Source: Immundisolibacteraceae bacterium (GTDB lineage Bacteria > Pseudomonadota > Gammaproteobacteria > Immundisolibacterales > Immundisolibacteraceae). Taken from it: a DNA stretch of 6,520 nucleotides. Made by a program: the position numbers and the translations under genes. The notes beneath the pieces are model-generated. The model was not told the DNA's origin. It saw only the letters and a program-made list of their open reading frames with translations, and made no database searches. Location of the stretch: contig JAESTY010000093.1 of the NCBI GenBank assembly GCA_016763355.1, positions 1 to 6,520 of the forward strand, written 5' to 3'. The number at the start of each line of letters is the position of its first letter. Position 1 is the stretch's first letter. Of this stretch, positions 1 to 5,629 are shown piece after piece.

Positions 1-2
1 GG

Positions 3-890
3 CCATTTAACCAAGATGGCACCATGGATGAGGAAGGTATTCGCTCCAATATCGAAGCCTATATCGACATGGGGCTTAATGCCCTCGTTGTTGGTGGTTT
101 CGTTTCAGAATGCTGGAACCTGAATCTGGGCGAATGGATGCGGTTTCACGAAATTGTTGCCGATCAAAATAAAGGTCGTCTGGATCTCTGGACCATTATC
201 CTTGACCCTTCAGTACATCAGGCATTGGACAAAATGCATTTTGTCGAAAAGCTTGGCTACAACGGCGCTGAGGTTATCAATCCGGTCGTACAGTTACGTA
301 CCGACCAGGAAATCTTTGATTACTTTAAATATATGACCGATCGCTCTGATCTGGCTATTTGTCTCTACCGTACCCCGGTTTCTGGCAAGGTGATGGGCTT
401 TGACCTGACCGCTCGACTGGCTGACCTCGACACCGTTATTGGCGTTAAGCAGGGTGATTTAAACCGCGCGGTTACCATGAAAATGCGTCGTGAAATGCGT
501 GACGATTTCATCATCATGGATCCATCCGAGTACTGGTACTGTGAAGAGCAGCGCGAAGGTGGCCAGGTGCTTTGGGGTGAACTCTCCTACATTTTGTACG
601 GCAAAAAACGTGACCTGGTAAATGACTATGTGCGCTTTGGTCAGGCTGGTGAATATGAAAAATCCCGTGCGGCCTGGGCAGAACTGGCTCCGGTGCGCAA
701 TTACTACGAAGATGAGTTCCTCTGGACTATTGCCGCGACAGCTACTTATGCCAGTGCATTGGGTACATTAAAACACTGGTACGAAGTCATCGGTCTGAAG
801 GCTGGCCCTTGTCTTGCACCGGTGGCGACCCCGGGTGCCGCACGGGCTGAAGAAATTAAAGCAAAACTGATTGAGTTGGGTGTTGCCTGA
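3..890 (+). CDS. DapA-superfamily (dihydrodipicolinate synthase / N-acetylneuraminate lyase type) aldolase or lyase, 5' partial
   Basis: Class I (Schiff-base) aldolase of the DHDPS/NAL superfamily, a cytosolic TIM-barrel enzyme that cleaves, condenses or dehydrates 2-oxo acids. The frame is open to the left edge: PFNQDGT is read before the ATG at base 24, matching the usual N-terminal 'TPFxxDGxxD' strand, so this ATG is internal and perhaps 10-25 residues are missing. Counting from that Met, the Schiff-base lysine is K142 in GVKQGD and the catalytic tyrosine is Y115 in LYRTP, with family-like spacing of 27. The usual GTTGE motif is replaced by GFVSE (25-29), so both proton-relay threonines are absent. 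The arginine that binds the substrate carboxylate in DHDPS aligns with S120. It is therefore unlikely to be the lysine-pathway dapA; substrate unknown. The stop is followed by a strong terminator, so it ends a transcription unit. Family is near certain, exact reaction is not. Confidence 0.9.
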   Translation, partial: PFNQDGTMDEEGIRSNIEAYIDMGLNALVVGGFVSECWNLNLGEWMRFHEIVADQNKGRLDLWTIILDPSVHQALDKMHFVEKLGYNGAEVINPVVQLRTDQEIFDYFKYMTDRSDLAICLYRTPVSGKVMGFDLTARLADLDTVIGVKQGDLNRAVTMKMRREMRDDFIIMDPSEYWYCEEQREGGQVLWGELSYILYGKKRDLVNDYVRFGQAGEYEKSRAAWAELAPVRNYYEDEFLWTIAATATYASALGTLKHWYEVIGLKAGPCLAPVATPGAARAEEIKAKLIELGVA

Positions 891-913
891 TCTTAATTTA
901 GCAGGTTAAATCT

Positions 914-948
914 ACGGCCCCGGTGATTTGTTCGCCGGGGCCGTTTTT
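914..948 (+). terminator. Intrinsic terminator after the DapA-like gene
   Basis: A perfect 10-bp GC-rich stem (914-923 pairing with 935-944, arms ACGGCCCCGG / CCGGGGCCGT) encloses an 11-base loop and runs into five T residues at 944-948. It begins 24 bases after the stop codon. It separates the DapA-like gene from the reductase gene downstream. Confidence 0.93.
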
Positions 949-1000
949 AGTTTAAATGTCATAATTAATGCCTCGTTTTAGCGCGTTTGGTTATCAAATA

Positions 1001-1014
1001 TTTTCAGTTGAAAA
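1001..1014. repeat. Small palindrome in the promoter region of the reductase gene (possible operator)
   Basis: The sequence TTTTCAGTTGAAAA is a perfect 6-bp inverted repeat around a GT centre, 46 bases before the ATG at 1061, in an AT-rich stretch (about 951-1050) that must hold the promoter because a terminator lies upstream. No convincing -35/-10 pair was found: TTGAAA at 1008-1013 is a fair -35, but AACGAT at 1031-1036 is a poor -10. An operator role is only a guess; AT-rich palindromes of this size arise by chance. Confidence 0.3.
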
Positions 1015-1060
1015 GTCTAAAAACCGAGTTAACGATCAATAGAAACATTGGGAGAAGAGC

Positions 1061-2071
1061 ATGCGTTTAGTGGTGTTGGGTGCAGGTGGTTTAGGTTCCG
1101 TCATTGGTGGTTATCTGGCGGAAGCTGGGGTTGATGTCACGTTGATTTGTCGTCAGGCCCATGCTGATGCCATTAACGAGAATGGCTTAAGTATTTCTGG
1201 CCTACGTGGTGAACACCTGGTCAATAAAAACATTACTGCCTGTGCCACTGCTGATGAGGCTGAAGGCCACTTTGACTACATGATGCTGGCGGTTAAGAGT
1301 AAGGATACCCACACAGCGCTAGCGGGTGCTGCAAGTTTGATCGATCGGGTTGATACTTTTTTCTCTGTGCAGAACAATATTGTCAAAGAAGGTCAGTTGG
1401 CCGACTGGTGTGGTGACGCTAGCAAGGTAATGGGCGCGTCTACTATTGAGGGTGGCTACCTGGTCGCTCCGGGTGAAGTAAATAACCACATGACGGTCGA
1501 TTGTACTGCCTATTTTGGTGAGCTGGACGGCACCATTAGTCCTCGTGTTGAGGCTATTGTTGAAGTGTTCAACAAAGGCGGTTTACCGACCAAAGCAGTT
1601 ACTTATATTCAGCAGGTGCTCTGGGAAAAATTAACTCAGATTGCCAATGCATCAACCTTTGCGGTTTCTACTCTGGTAGGCAACACCGAGCTCGATTTTG
1701 TTCACGGATTACTGGTGCGTGAGGGGGCTGAGCATTACGTGGCTATCGCGCGCGAATTGTTATCGGTGTATACGGCCCAGGGGTACGAGCCCCAGAATTT
1801 CTATGCGCCGATTTCACGTCTTAAGCAGATTTATGCCATTCAGGATGACAATGAAGCGGTTGAGACCATGTTAGGCATGGGTAAACAGCTGCAGGACCGT
1901 GGTTATAAAGGTACAACGTCTATGCATGATGACGTACTGCGCGGTCGTAAAACTGAAGCCGATGACATCATTAAGCCTTTTATCAAGAAAGCAGCTGAAC
2001 TAGGCCTTGAAGTGCCGACTATAACCGCCTGCTATCGCATCATTAAAGTTCTAGATGCTTATTTGAAATAA
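1061..2071 (+). CDS. Ketopantoate reductase family (PanE/ApbA-like) NAD(P)-dependent oxidoreductase
   Basis: A 336-residue cytosolic dehydrogenase of the 2-dehydropantoate 2-reductase family, whose members reduce 2-oxo acids with NAD(P)H. The N-terminal Rossmann fold shows GAGGLG at 7-12 and AVKSKDT at 77-83. The helical C-terminal domain has LWEKL (187-191) carrying the conserved lysine K190, and a well-kept signature with S287-M288 and E299 in TSMHDDVLRGRKTEAD. Departures from true PanE are visible: the QNG loop reads QNN (104-106), and the asparagine expected four residues after the catalytic lysine is I194, although N196 is nearby. Length is somewhat above E. coli PanE (about 300). The start is supported by GGAG at 1051-1054, six bases before the ATG. 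It sits between two terminators and is probably a single-gene transcript. Pantoate synthesis is possible, but a catabolic 2-oxo or 3-hydroxy acid substrate is at least as likely given the DapA-like neighbour. Confidence 0.88.
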   Translation: MRLVVLGAGGLGSVIGGYLAEAGVDVTLICRQAHADAINENGLSISGLRGEHLVNKNITACATADEAEGHFDYMMLAVKSKDTHTALAGAASLIDRVDTFFSVQNNIVKEGQLADWCGDASKVMGASTIEGGYLVAPGEVNNHMTVDCTAYFGELDGTISPRVEAIVEVFNKGGLPTKAVTYIQQVLWEKLTQIANASTFAVSTLVGNTELDFVHGLLVREGAEHYVAIARELLSVYTAQGYEPQNFYAPISRLKQIYAIQDDNEAVETMLGMGKQLQDRGYKGTTSMHDDVLRGRKTEADDIIKPFIKKAAELGLEVPTITACYRIIKVLDAYLK

Positions 2072-2074
2072 TGT

Positions 2075-2124
2075 CAGATTAGCGGCCCCCAATCGGATGT
2101 CGCGCCGGGAGACCGATTAATCTG
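2075..2124 (+). repeat. Inverted repeat / stem-loop just after the reductase stop codon
   Basis: CAGATTA (2075-2081) pairs perfectly with TAATCTG (2118-2124), and inside it ATCGG (2092-2096) pairs with CCGAT (2113-2117), giving a two-part stem with a nine-base C-rich bulge (2082-2090) and a 16-base loop. It starts three bases after the stop codon and precedes the terminator. No T-run follows, so it is not itself a terminator; it could protect the 3' end of the mRNA. The pairing is seen; the role is inferred. Confidence 0.5.
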
Positions 2125-2146
2125 CACACGGCAATGTCGGCTAGAT

Positions 2147-2183
2147 AAAAACGCTCTGGAGAGGTCTTCAGAGCGTTTTTTTT
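2147..2183 (+). terminator. Strong, potentially bidirectional intrinsic terminator
   Basis: The arms at 2147-2160 and 2167-2180 pair over 14 bp with one G-U pair, closing a six-base loop (GAGGTC). Eight T residues (2176-2183) follow on the + strand, and the left arm opens with five A residues, so it could also work on the other strand. It ends transcription of the PanE-like gene and isolates the dehydrogenase-serS block. Confidence 0.95.
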
Positions 2184-2353
2184 AGAGATCAATTTGTTAT
2201 TCATCATGTGGCTATACCAAGGTAGGGTCACCGCGAGTACACTGCGCGGCTGCAACGGCTTGCAATTGTCATCAACTGCCTCTGCAGTTGGGGCTAGAAA
2301 CGGGTTAACCCAATTCAATAATTTAAATTTAGTCAAAAATTGAAGGAATTCAG
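2184..2353 (+). promoter_or_regulatory. Leader / promoter region of the phosphoglycerate-dehydrogenase-like gene
   Basis: These 170 bases lie between a terminator and the next start codon, so they must contain the promoter, but I could not pick a convincing -35/-10 pair. Small inverted repeats are present: TGCAA/TTGCA (2251-2255 with 2260-2264), a 7-bp stem with a CTCT tetraloop (2273-2290), and the perfect palindrome GGGTTAACCC (2302-2311). AATTTAAATT (2320-2329) is also palindromic. An open frame of 45 codons (ATG 2206, stop 2341-2343) runs up to the Shine-Dalgarno of the next gene but has no ribosome binding site of its own. The ribosome binding site AAGGA is at 2343-2347. No known riboswitch was recognised. 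Confidence 0.45.
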
Positions 2354-3271
2354 ATGGTAAAAGTTCTGGTTACCGAAGCGCTCGACGAGAAAGGTTATGA
2401 GATGCTCGAGCAACATTTTGAGGTGGATCGGCGCGACAGCACCAGCGAAGAGGAATTACTCGCGATTATTGATCAGTATGACGCGTTAATGATTAAAACC
2501 TATACCCGGGTTTCTGCGGCTGTGATTGACAAGGCAACTCGTCTGAAAGTGGTTGCACGGGCCGGCAGTGGACTTGATAAAGTCGACCTTGATTACGCCA
2601 AAGAAAAAGGTCTGCTAGTGCGCAATACCCCGGATGCCAACACCACTTCGGTGGCGGAGTTGGTGTTTGGGTTAATGCTCAGCCTGTCACGTAACCTGGT
2701 ACCAGCCCATAACTACCTGAAGGGCGCTGAAGGTTGGGATCGTGATCGTTTTATCGGTTTTGAATTGGCCGGTAAACAGTTAGCCATTGTTGGTTTTGGC
2801 AATATTGGTAAAAAAGTCGCCAAACGGGCTGCTGCTTTTGAAATGGATGTTGCCTGCTTTGACCCCTTTGTTGACGCGGCTGCGATGGCCGAACATGGGG
2901 TTAGCAAGGTTGAAGATGTTAACGAACTGCTCAATAGTGCTGATTATGTAACCGTGCATGTGCCCCTGCTTGACTCGACCCATCACCTGCTGGGCGCTAA
3001 ACAGTTTGCGTCGATGAAATCGACCGCGATCATTATTAATACTGCCCGTGGTCCGGTTGTTGATAACCTGGCTCTGGTAGCCGCGTTACGGGATGGCCAG
3101 ATCGCTGGCGCCGGTCTCGACGTATTTGAGCAGGAACCTCCTGAAGATCCTGAATTACTGGAACTGGACAATTTGGTGATGTGCCCGCATATCGGCGCAG
3201 CGACCAAAGAAGCGTTGCAAAAAATGACCACCCAGGCAGCTCAGGTGATTATTGATGAGCTGGCTGGATGA
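2354..3271 (+). CDS. D-3-phosphoglycerate dehydrogenase-like D-2-hydroxyacid dehydrogenase (short form, no ACT domain)
   Basis: A 305-residue NAD-dependent D-isomer-specific 2-hydroxyacid dehydrogenase. The cofactor domain carries GFGNIG (147-152), and D170 in CFDP at the end of the second strand favours NAD over NADP. The catalytic trio is intact: R232 in NTARGPVVD, E261 in DVFEQEPP and H279 in CPHIGAAT, with an R-to-E spacing of 29 as in E. coli SerA. The segment NTPDANTTSVAEL (91-103) is typical of the phosphoglycerate dehydrogenase branch. The protein ends soon after the catalytic domain, so it lacks the ACT domain through which E. coli SerA is inhibited by serine. The start is supported by AAGGA six bases upstream. 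serS follows after 51 bases, which fits a role in the first step of serine synthesis (3-phosphoglycerate to 3-phosphohydroxypyruvate). Another D-hydroxy acid, glyoxylate or hydroxypyruvate remains possible. Confidence 0.88.
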   Translation: MVKVLVTEALDEKGYEMLEQHFEVDRRDSTSEEELLAIIDQYDALMIKTYTRVSAAVIDKATRLKVVARAGSGLDKVDLDYAKEKGLLVRNTPDANTTSVAELVFGLMLSLSRNLVPAHNYLKGAEGWDRDRFIGFELAGKQLAIVGFGNIGKKVAKRAAAFEMDVACFDPFVDAAAMAEHGVSKVEDVNELLNSADYVTVHVPLLDSTHHLLGAKQFASMKSTAIIINTARGPVVDNLALVAALRDGQIAGAGLDVFEQEPPEDPELLELDNLVMCPHIGAATKEALQKMTTQAAQVIIDELAG

Positions 3272-3322
3272 TCCAGTTTTTCACAGTAGCGCAATGCAAC
3301 GTTTGCTACCGGAGCTAGGTTA

Positions 3323-4600
3323 ATGCTTGACCCACAGTTGCTTCGTAAACAACCTGAGCAGGTTGCTGAACGTCTTGGCTTACGGAAAATGGTTCTTGAC
3401 CAGTCCTTGCTAGTCGGTCTGGAGGAAAAACGTAAAAAGCATCAGGTCGAAACTCAGCAGTTTCAGGCCGAGCGCAATCGAATTTCTAAGTCAATTGGTA
3501 AAGCTAAAGCCAACGGTGAATCGGTAGATGATTTACTGGCTTCGGTTGCGGGTTTAGGCGAGCAGCTTGACGCCGCCAACCAGGCGTTGCAGCAGGTGCA
3601 GCAACAGTGGGATGACTACGCGTTATCGCTGCCTAATCTGCCGGATTCGACCGTGCCAGCGGGAGCTAGTGAAGCTGATAATGTAGAACTTCGACGCTGG
3701 GGGTCGCCAGTCGATCTCGGTTTTGCCGCGCTCGACCATGTCGATCTGGGTGCGGGTCTTGGTGGCCTTGATTTTGAGACCGCTAGCCAGATTGCCGGTT
3801 CTCGTTTTGTGGTGATGACCGGGCCGGTTGCGCGTCTTCATCGGGTGTTAGCTCAGTTCATGCTCAATTTACATATTGATGAGCATGGCTATGAAGAGAT
3901 CTATACCCCCTACCTGGTCAACGGTGACAGTTTACGGGGCACCGGGCAGCTGCCTAAGTTTGAAGAAGATCTGTTTGCGGTTAGTGATGATTATTATCTG
4001 ATTCCAACGGCTGAGGTTCCAGTGACCAACTGGGCAGCCGGTCGTATTCTGGAACCCGCGAATTTGCCGAAACAGTTTGTCGCCCATACGCCCTGTTTTC
4101 GCCGCGAGGCGGGTAGTTATGGTCGCGATACCAGAGGCATGATTCGTCAGCACCAGTTTGATAAGGTCGAACTAGTCTGGTTGGTTCAGCCGGACCAGTC
4201 CTGGCAGGCATTGGAAACCTTAACCGGCCATGCCGAGCAGGTTTTGCAGCAGCTTGAATTGCCTTATCGGGTGGTGAATTTGTGTGCGGGCGATCTGGGG
4301 TTTAGTGCGGCTAAAACTTATGACATCGAAGTCTGGTTGCCGTCTCAGGAAACCTACCGAGAGATTTCTTCCTGTAGTAACTTTTTAGATTTTCAGGCGC
4401 GCCGAATGAAAGCGCGTTGGCGCGATCCTGATACCGGCAAGCCGAGCTTGCTGCACACGGTTAATGGAAGTGGGCTTGCGGTCGGCAGGGCTTTGGTTGC
4501 GGTGTTGGAAAATTACCAGCAGGCGGATGGTTCTGTTGTGGTACCCGAAGTGTTACGGCCTTTGATGGGTGGTTTGGAATTGTTGAAACCGGCGAATTAG
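3323..4600 (+). CDS. serS: Seryl-tRNA synthetase
   Basis: Class IIa aminoacyl-tRNA synthetase that charges tRNA-Ser (and tRNA-Sec where present) with serine in the cytosol. It has 425 residues, close to the 430 of E. coli SerS. Residues about 28-100 form the expected antiparallel coiled-coil arm that grips the long variable arm of tRNA-Ser, rich in K, E and Q. The catalytic core shows the serine-binding TAE (229-231), motif 2 FRREAGSYGRDTRG (259-272) continuing to RQHQF, EISSCSN (347-353), and motif 3 NGSGLAVGRALVAVLENY (381-398), followed by VPEVLRP. All are standard and intact. The start MLDPQLLRKQPEQV is the usual N terminus, with GGAG at 3311-3314 eight bases upstream. No terminator was seen in the 51-base gap after the dehydrogenase gene, so the two may be cotranscribed; that gap has a short stem (3286-3290 with 3305-3309) just upstream of the ribosome binding site. 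Confidence 0.99.
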   Translation: MLDPQLLRKQPEQVAERLGLRKMVLDQSLLVGLEEKRKKHQVETQQFQAERNRISKSIGKAKANGESVDDLLASVAGLGEQLDAANQALQQVQQQWDDYALSLPNLPDSTVPAGASEADNVELRRWGSPVDLGFAALDHVDLGAGLGGLDFETASQIAGSRFVVMTGPVARLHRVLAQFMLNLHIDEHGYEEIYTPYLVNGDSLRGTGQLPKFEEDLFAVSDDYYLIPTAEVPVTNWAAGRILEPANLPKQFVAHTPCFRREAGSYGRDTRGMIRQHQFDKVELVWLVQPDQSWQALETLTGHAEQVLQQLELPYRVVNLCAGDLGFSAAKTYDIEVWLPSQETYREISSCSNFLDFQARRMKARWRDPDTGKPSLLHTVNGSGLAVGRALVAVLENYQQADGSVVVPEVLRPLMGGLELLKPAN

Positions 4601-4623
4601 TCGGGTTTTGTTTAGATCAATAT

Positions 4624-4642
4624 TGGACGTTTAGTCCATTTT
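4624..4642 (+). terminator. Weak stem-loop between serS and the small gene (possible attenuator)
   Basis: TGGAC (4624-4628) pairs with GTCCA (4634-4638) around a five-base loop and is followed by four T residues (4639-4642). The stem is too short and the T-run too brief for a confident terminator; at most it would reduce read-through from serS. The T-run runs directly into the ribosome binding site of the next gene. Confidence 0.25.
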
Positions 4643-4647
4643 AGGAG
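4643..4647 (+). promoter_or_regulatory. Ribosome binding site that decides the start of the small gene
   Basis: AGGAG lies ten bases before the ATG at 4658 but only one base before the in-frame GTG at 4649. The ATG is therefore the workable start and the longer GTG version is not. Confidence 0.75.
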
Positions 4648-4657
4648 TGTGCATAGC

Positions 4658-4948
4658 ATGTCAGAAAATATTGAAGACTTGACGGTTGAATGGGAAGAGG
4701 GTGGCCTGGTCACCGTTAAAGAACTGGATAAAAAGGTTCTATCTAAAGGCGCATGGTCGACCATTATTTATAAATATCAGGATTTTAATAACAGCAAACA
4801 GGAATACGGTCCGGCAAAATTTACCATCCGCCGTTATCAAAAACGCAATGGGGTCTATTCTCAGAAGTCCAAGTTTAATATTTCCAGCTTTGATCAGGCC
4901 CAACAAGTGATAGATGCACTTGATGGCTGGTTAAAAGAAGACGCCTGA
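4658..4948 (+). CDS. Conserved-looking small basic protein of unknown function
   Basis: A 96-residue soluble protein with no signal peptide and no membrane segment. The N terminus (1-14) is acidic. The middle is strongly basic and aromatic, with KGAWSTIIYKYQD at 30-42 and GPAKFTIRRYQKRNGVYSQK at 51-70 leading into SKFNISS (71-77). The end (78-93) looks like an amphipathic helix, DQAQQVIDALDGWL. The predicted pattern is several beta strands followed by a helix. The segment IRRYQKRNG...SKFNIS recalls the strand-turn-strand signature of PC4-like single-strand nucleic-acid-binding proteins, but this is a by-eye resemblance only. The start is chosen from AGGAG at 4643-4647. It lies 57 bases after serS on the same strand and may share its transcript. 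The reading frame and ribosome binding site make it a convincing gene; I do not recognise a named family with confidence. Confidence 0.8.
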   Translation: MSENIEDLTVEWEEGGLVTVKELDKKVLSKGAWSTIIYKYQDFNNSKQEYGPAKFTIRRYQKRNGVYSQKSKFNISSFDQAQQVIDALDGWLKEDA

Positions 4949-4973
4949 CGCGAGTCGAAAACTATTAAGTGAT

Positions 4974-5015
4974 CTTCATCTCAGCTGATTTTTTGCGGGT
5001 TTAGGTGAGATGAAG
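4974..5015. repeat. 10-bp inverted repeat between convergent genes
   Basis: CTTCATCTCA (4974-4983) and TGAGATGAAG (5006-5015) are perfect reverse complements separated by 22 bases. They sit in the 84-base gap where the small + gene and the - strand MocA-like gene converge. Neither strand has a T-run right after the stem (the T6 run at 4989-4994 is inside the loop), so it is not a classical intrinsic terminator, though it may block read-through or stabilise both 3' ends. Confidence 0.5.
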
Positions 5016-5032
5016 TGTTCAATAGATGTGCT

Positions 5033-5629
5033 CTATAGCTGATTAAGGTCTTCCGGTCGGTCGATGTCCATCACCACGCCTGGGTCGTCAACTTCCAGGT
5101 AAGAGACTTCTTCAGCATGCTGCTTGAGAAGTTTGCGAGCACCAAAATCCCCGCCTGGTTCAAGTAATAGCTGACGAAACCGGTGGCTAATTCCAACTGG
5201 ATTTCCAGGTTTTTGTTGATAGAGTGGCTGCACTAGCGCCGCACCCGAGCCTAACAACATGGCTATTTTTTCTAGTGTGATCGCTTTGACGTAGGGCATG
5301 TCCGCCAGGCAAATCAACATGTTGTCGGTCGGTTCACAGGCAGCCACTGCGGTTGCTAAACTAAACCCCATACCCTGATCAGCCTGGTCAGAAGTTTTTA
5401 CATCGAATCCCAATTCGGTGAGCTGCTCGCGAAGCAGACTCTGCTCCGGTCTACAGACTGCAATGGAATTGGGTAGGCTGGAAATCAGTGTAGAGGCACT
5501 TACCAACCCAATCGACCGAGGTGTCGGGCTAACCTCATTTGGATCCGTATCCATCTGAATCGGCTGCATTAACTTATCAGTGCCGAAACGAGTGCCCCGA
5601 CCTGCCGCTAGTAGTATTCCCCTGATCAC
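5033..5629 (-). CDS. MobA-like NTP transferase, MocA-type molybdenum cofactor nucleotidyltransferase
   Basis: A 198-residue nucleotidyltransferase expected to attach a nucleotide (CTP in MocA) to molybdopterin, giving the dinucleotide cofactor used by molybdenum hydroxylases. The nucleotide-binding signature LAAGRGTRFGTDKL is at 7-20. GMGFSLA (86-92), the metal-binding LADMP (108-112), GNPVG (142-146), GGDFGARKLL (159-168) and DIDRPEDL (188-195) follow in family order. Length is normal. The loop after the signature lysine (about 24-38) seems longer than the usual 'LPDGTPV' turn. The GTG start overlaps the TGA of the XdhC-like gene by four bases (5626-5629) and has no clear Shine-Dalgarno, so it is probably translationally coupled. 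Pairing with an XdhC protein favours the MocA role over MobA (GTP, for the DMSO-reductase family), but nucleotide choice cannot be proved by eye. Confidence 0.88.
   Translation of the reverse strand: MIRGILLAAGRGTRFGTDKLMQPIQMDTDPNEVSPTPRSIGLVSASTLISSLPNSIAVCRPEQSLLREQLTELGFDVKTSDQADQGMGFSLATAVAACEPTDNMLICLADMPYVKAITLEKIAMLLGSGAALVQPLYQQKPGNPVGISHRFRQLLLEPGGDFGARKLLKQHAEEVSYLEVDDPGVVMDIDRPEDLNQL

Noticed and set aside
24..26. ATG as the start of the DapA-like gene
   Set aside because: The frame continues upstream with PFNQDGT, a conserved part of the family's first strand, so the gene enters from outside the window.
3..890. Calling the first gene dapA of lysine biosynthesis
   Set aside because: Both active-site threonines and the substrate-binding arginine of DHDPS are missing, so only the superfamily can be supported.
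2273..2290. 7-bp tetraloop hairpin as an attenuator-terminator for the dehydrogenase gene
   Set aside because: It is followed by GGGGC rather than a T-run, so it cannot act as an intrinsic terminator.
2079..2336. Minus-strand open frame of 85 codons in the gap between the reductase and the dehydrogenase
   Set aside because: It starts at TTG, runs straight through the strong terminator at 2147-2183 and the inverted repeat at 2075-2124, and its composition resembles no protein family. It is a chance frame.
2713..3231. Three minus-strand frames inside the dehydrogenase gene
   Set aside because: The opposite strand encodes an intact, motif-complete dehydrogenase; these are shadow frames.
3623..4211. 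Minus-strand frames inside serS
   Set aside because: They lie opposite conserved synthetase sequence and look like no known protein.
4649..4651. GTG as the start of the small gene after serS
   Set aside because: It is one base from the AGGAG ribosome binding site, too close for initiation; the ATG at 4658 has workable spacing.
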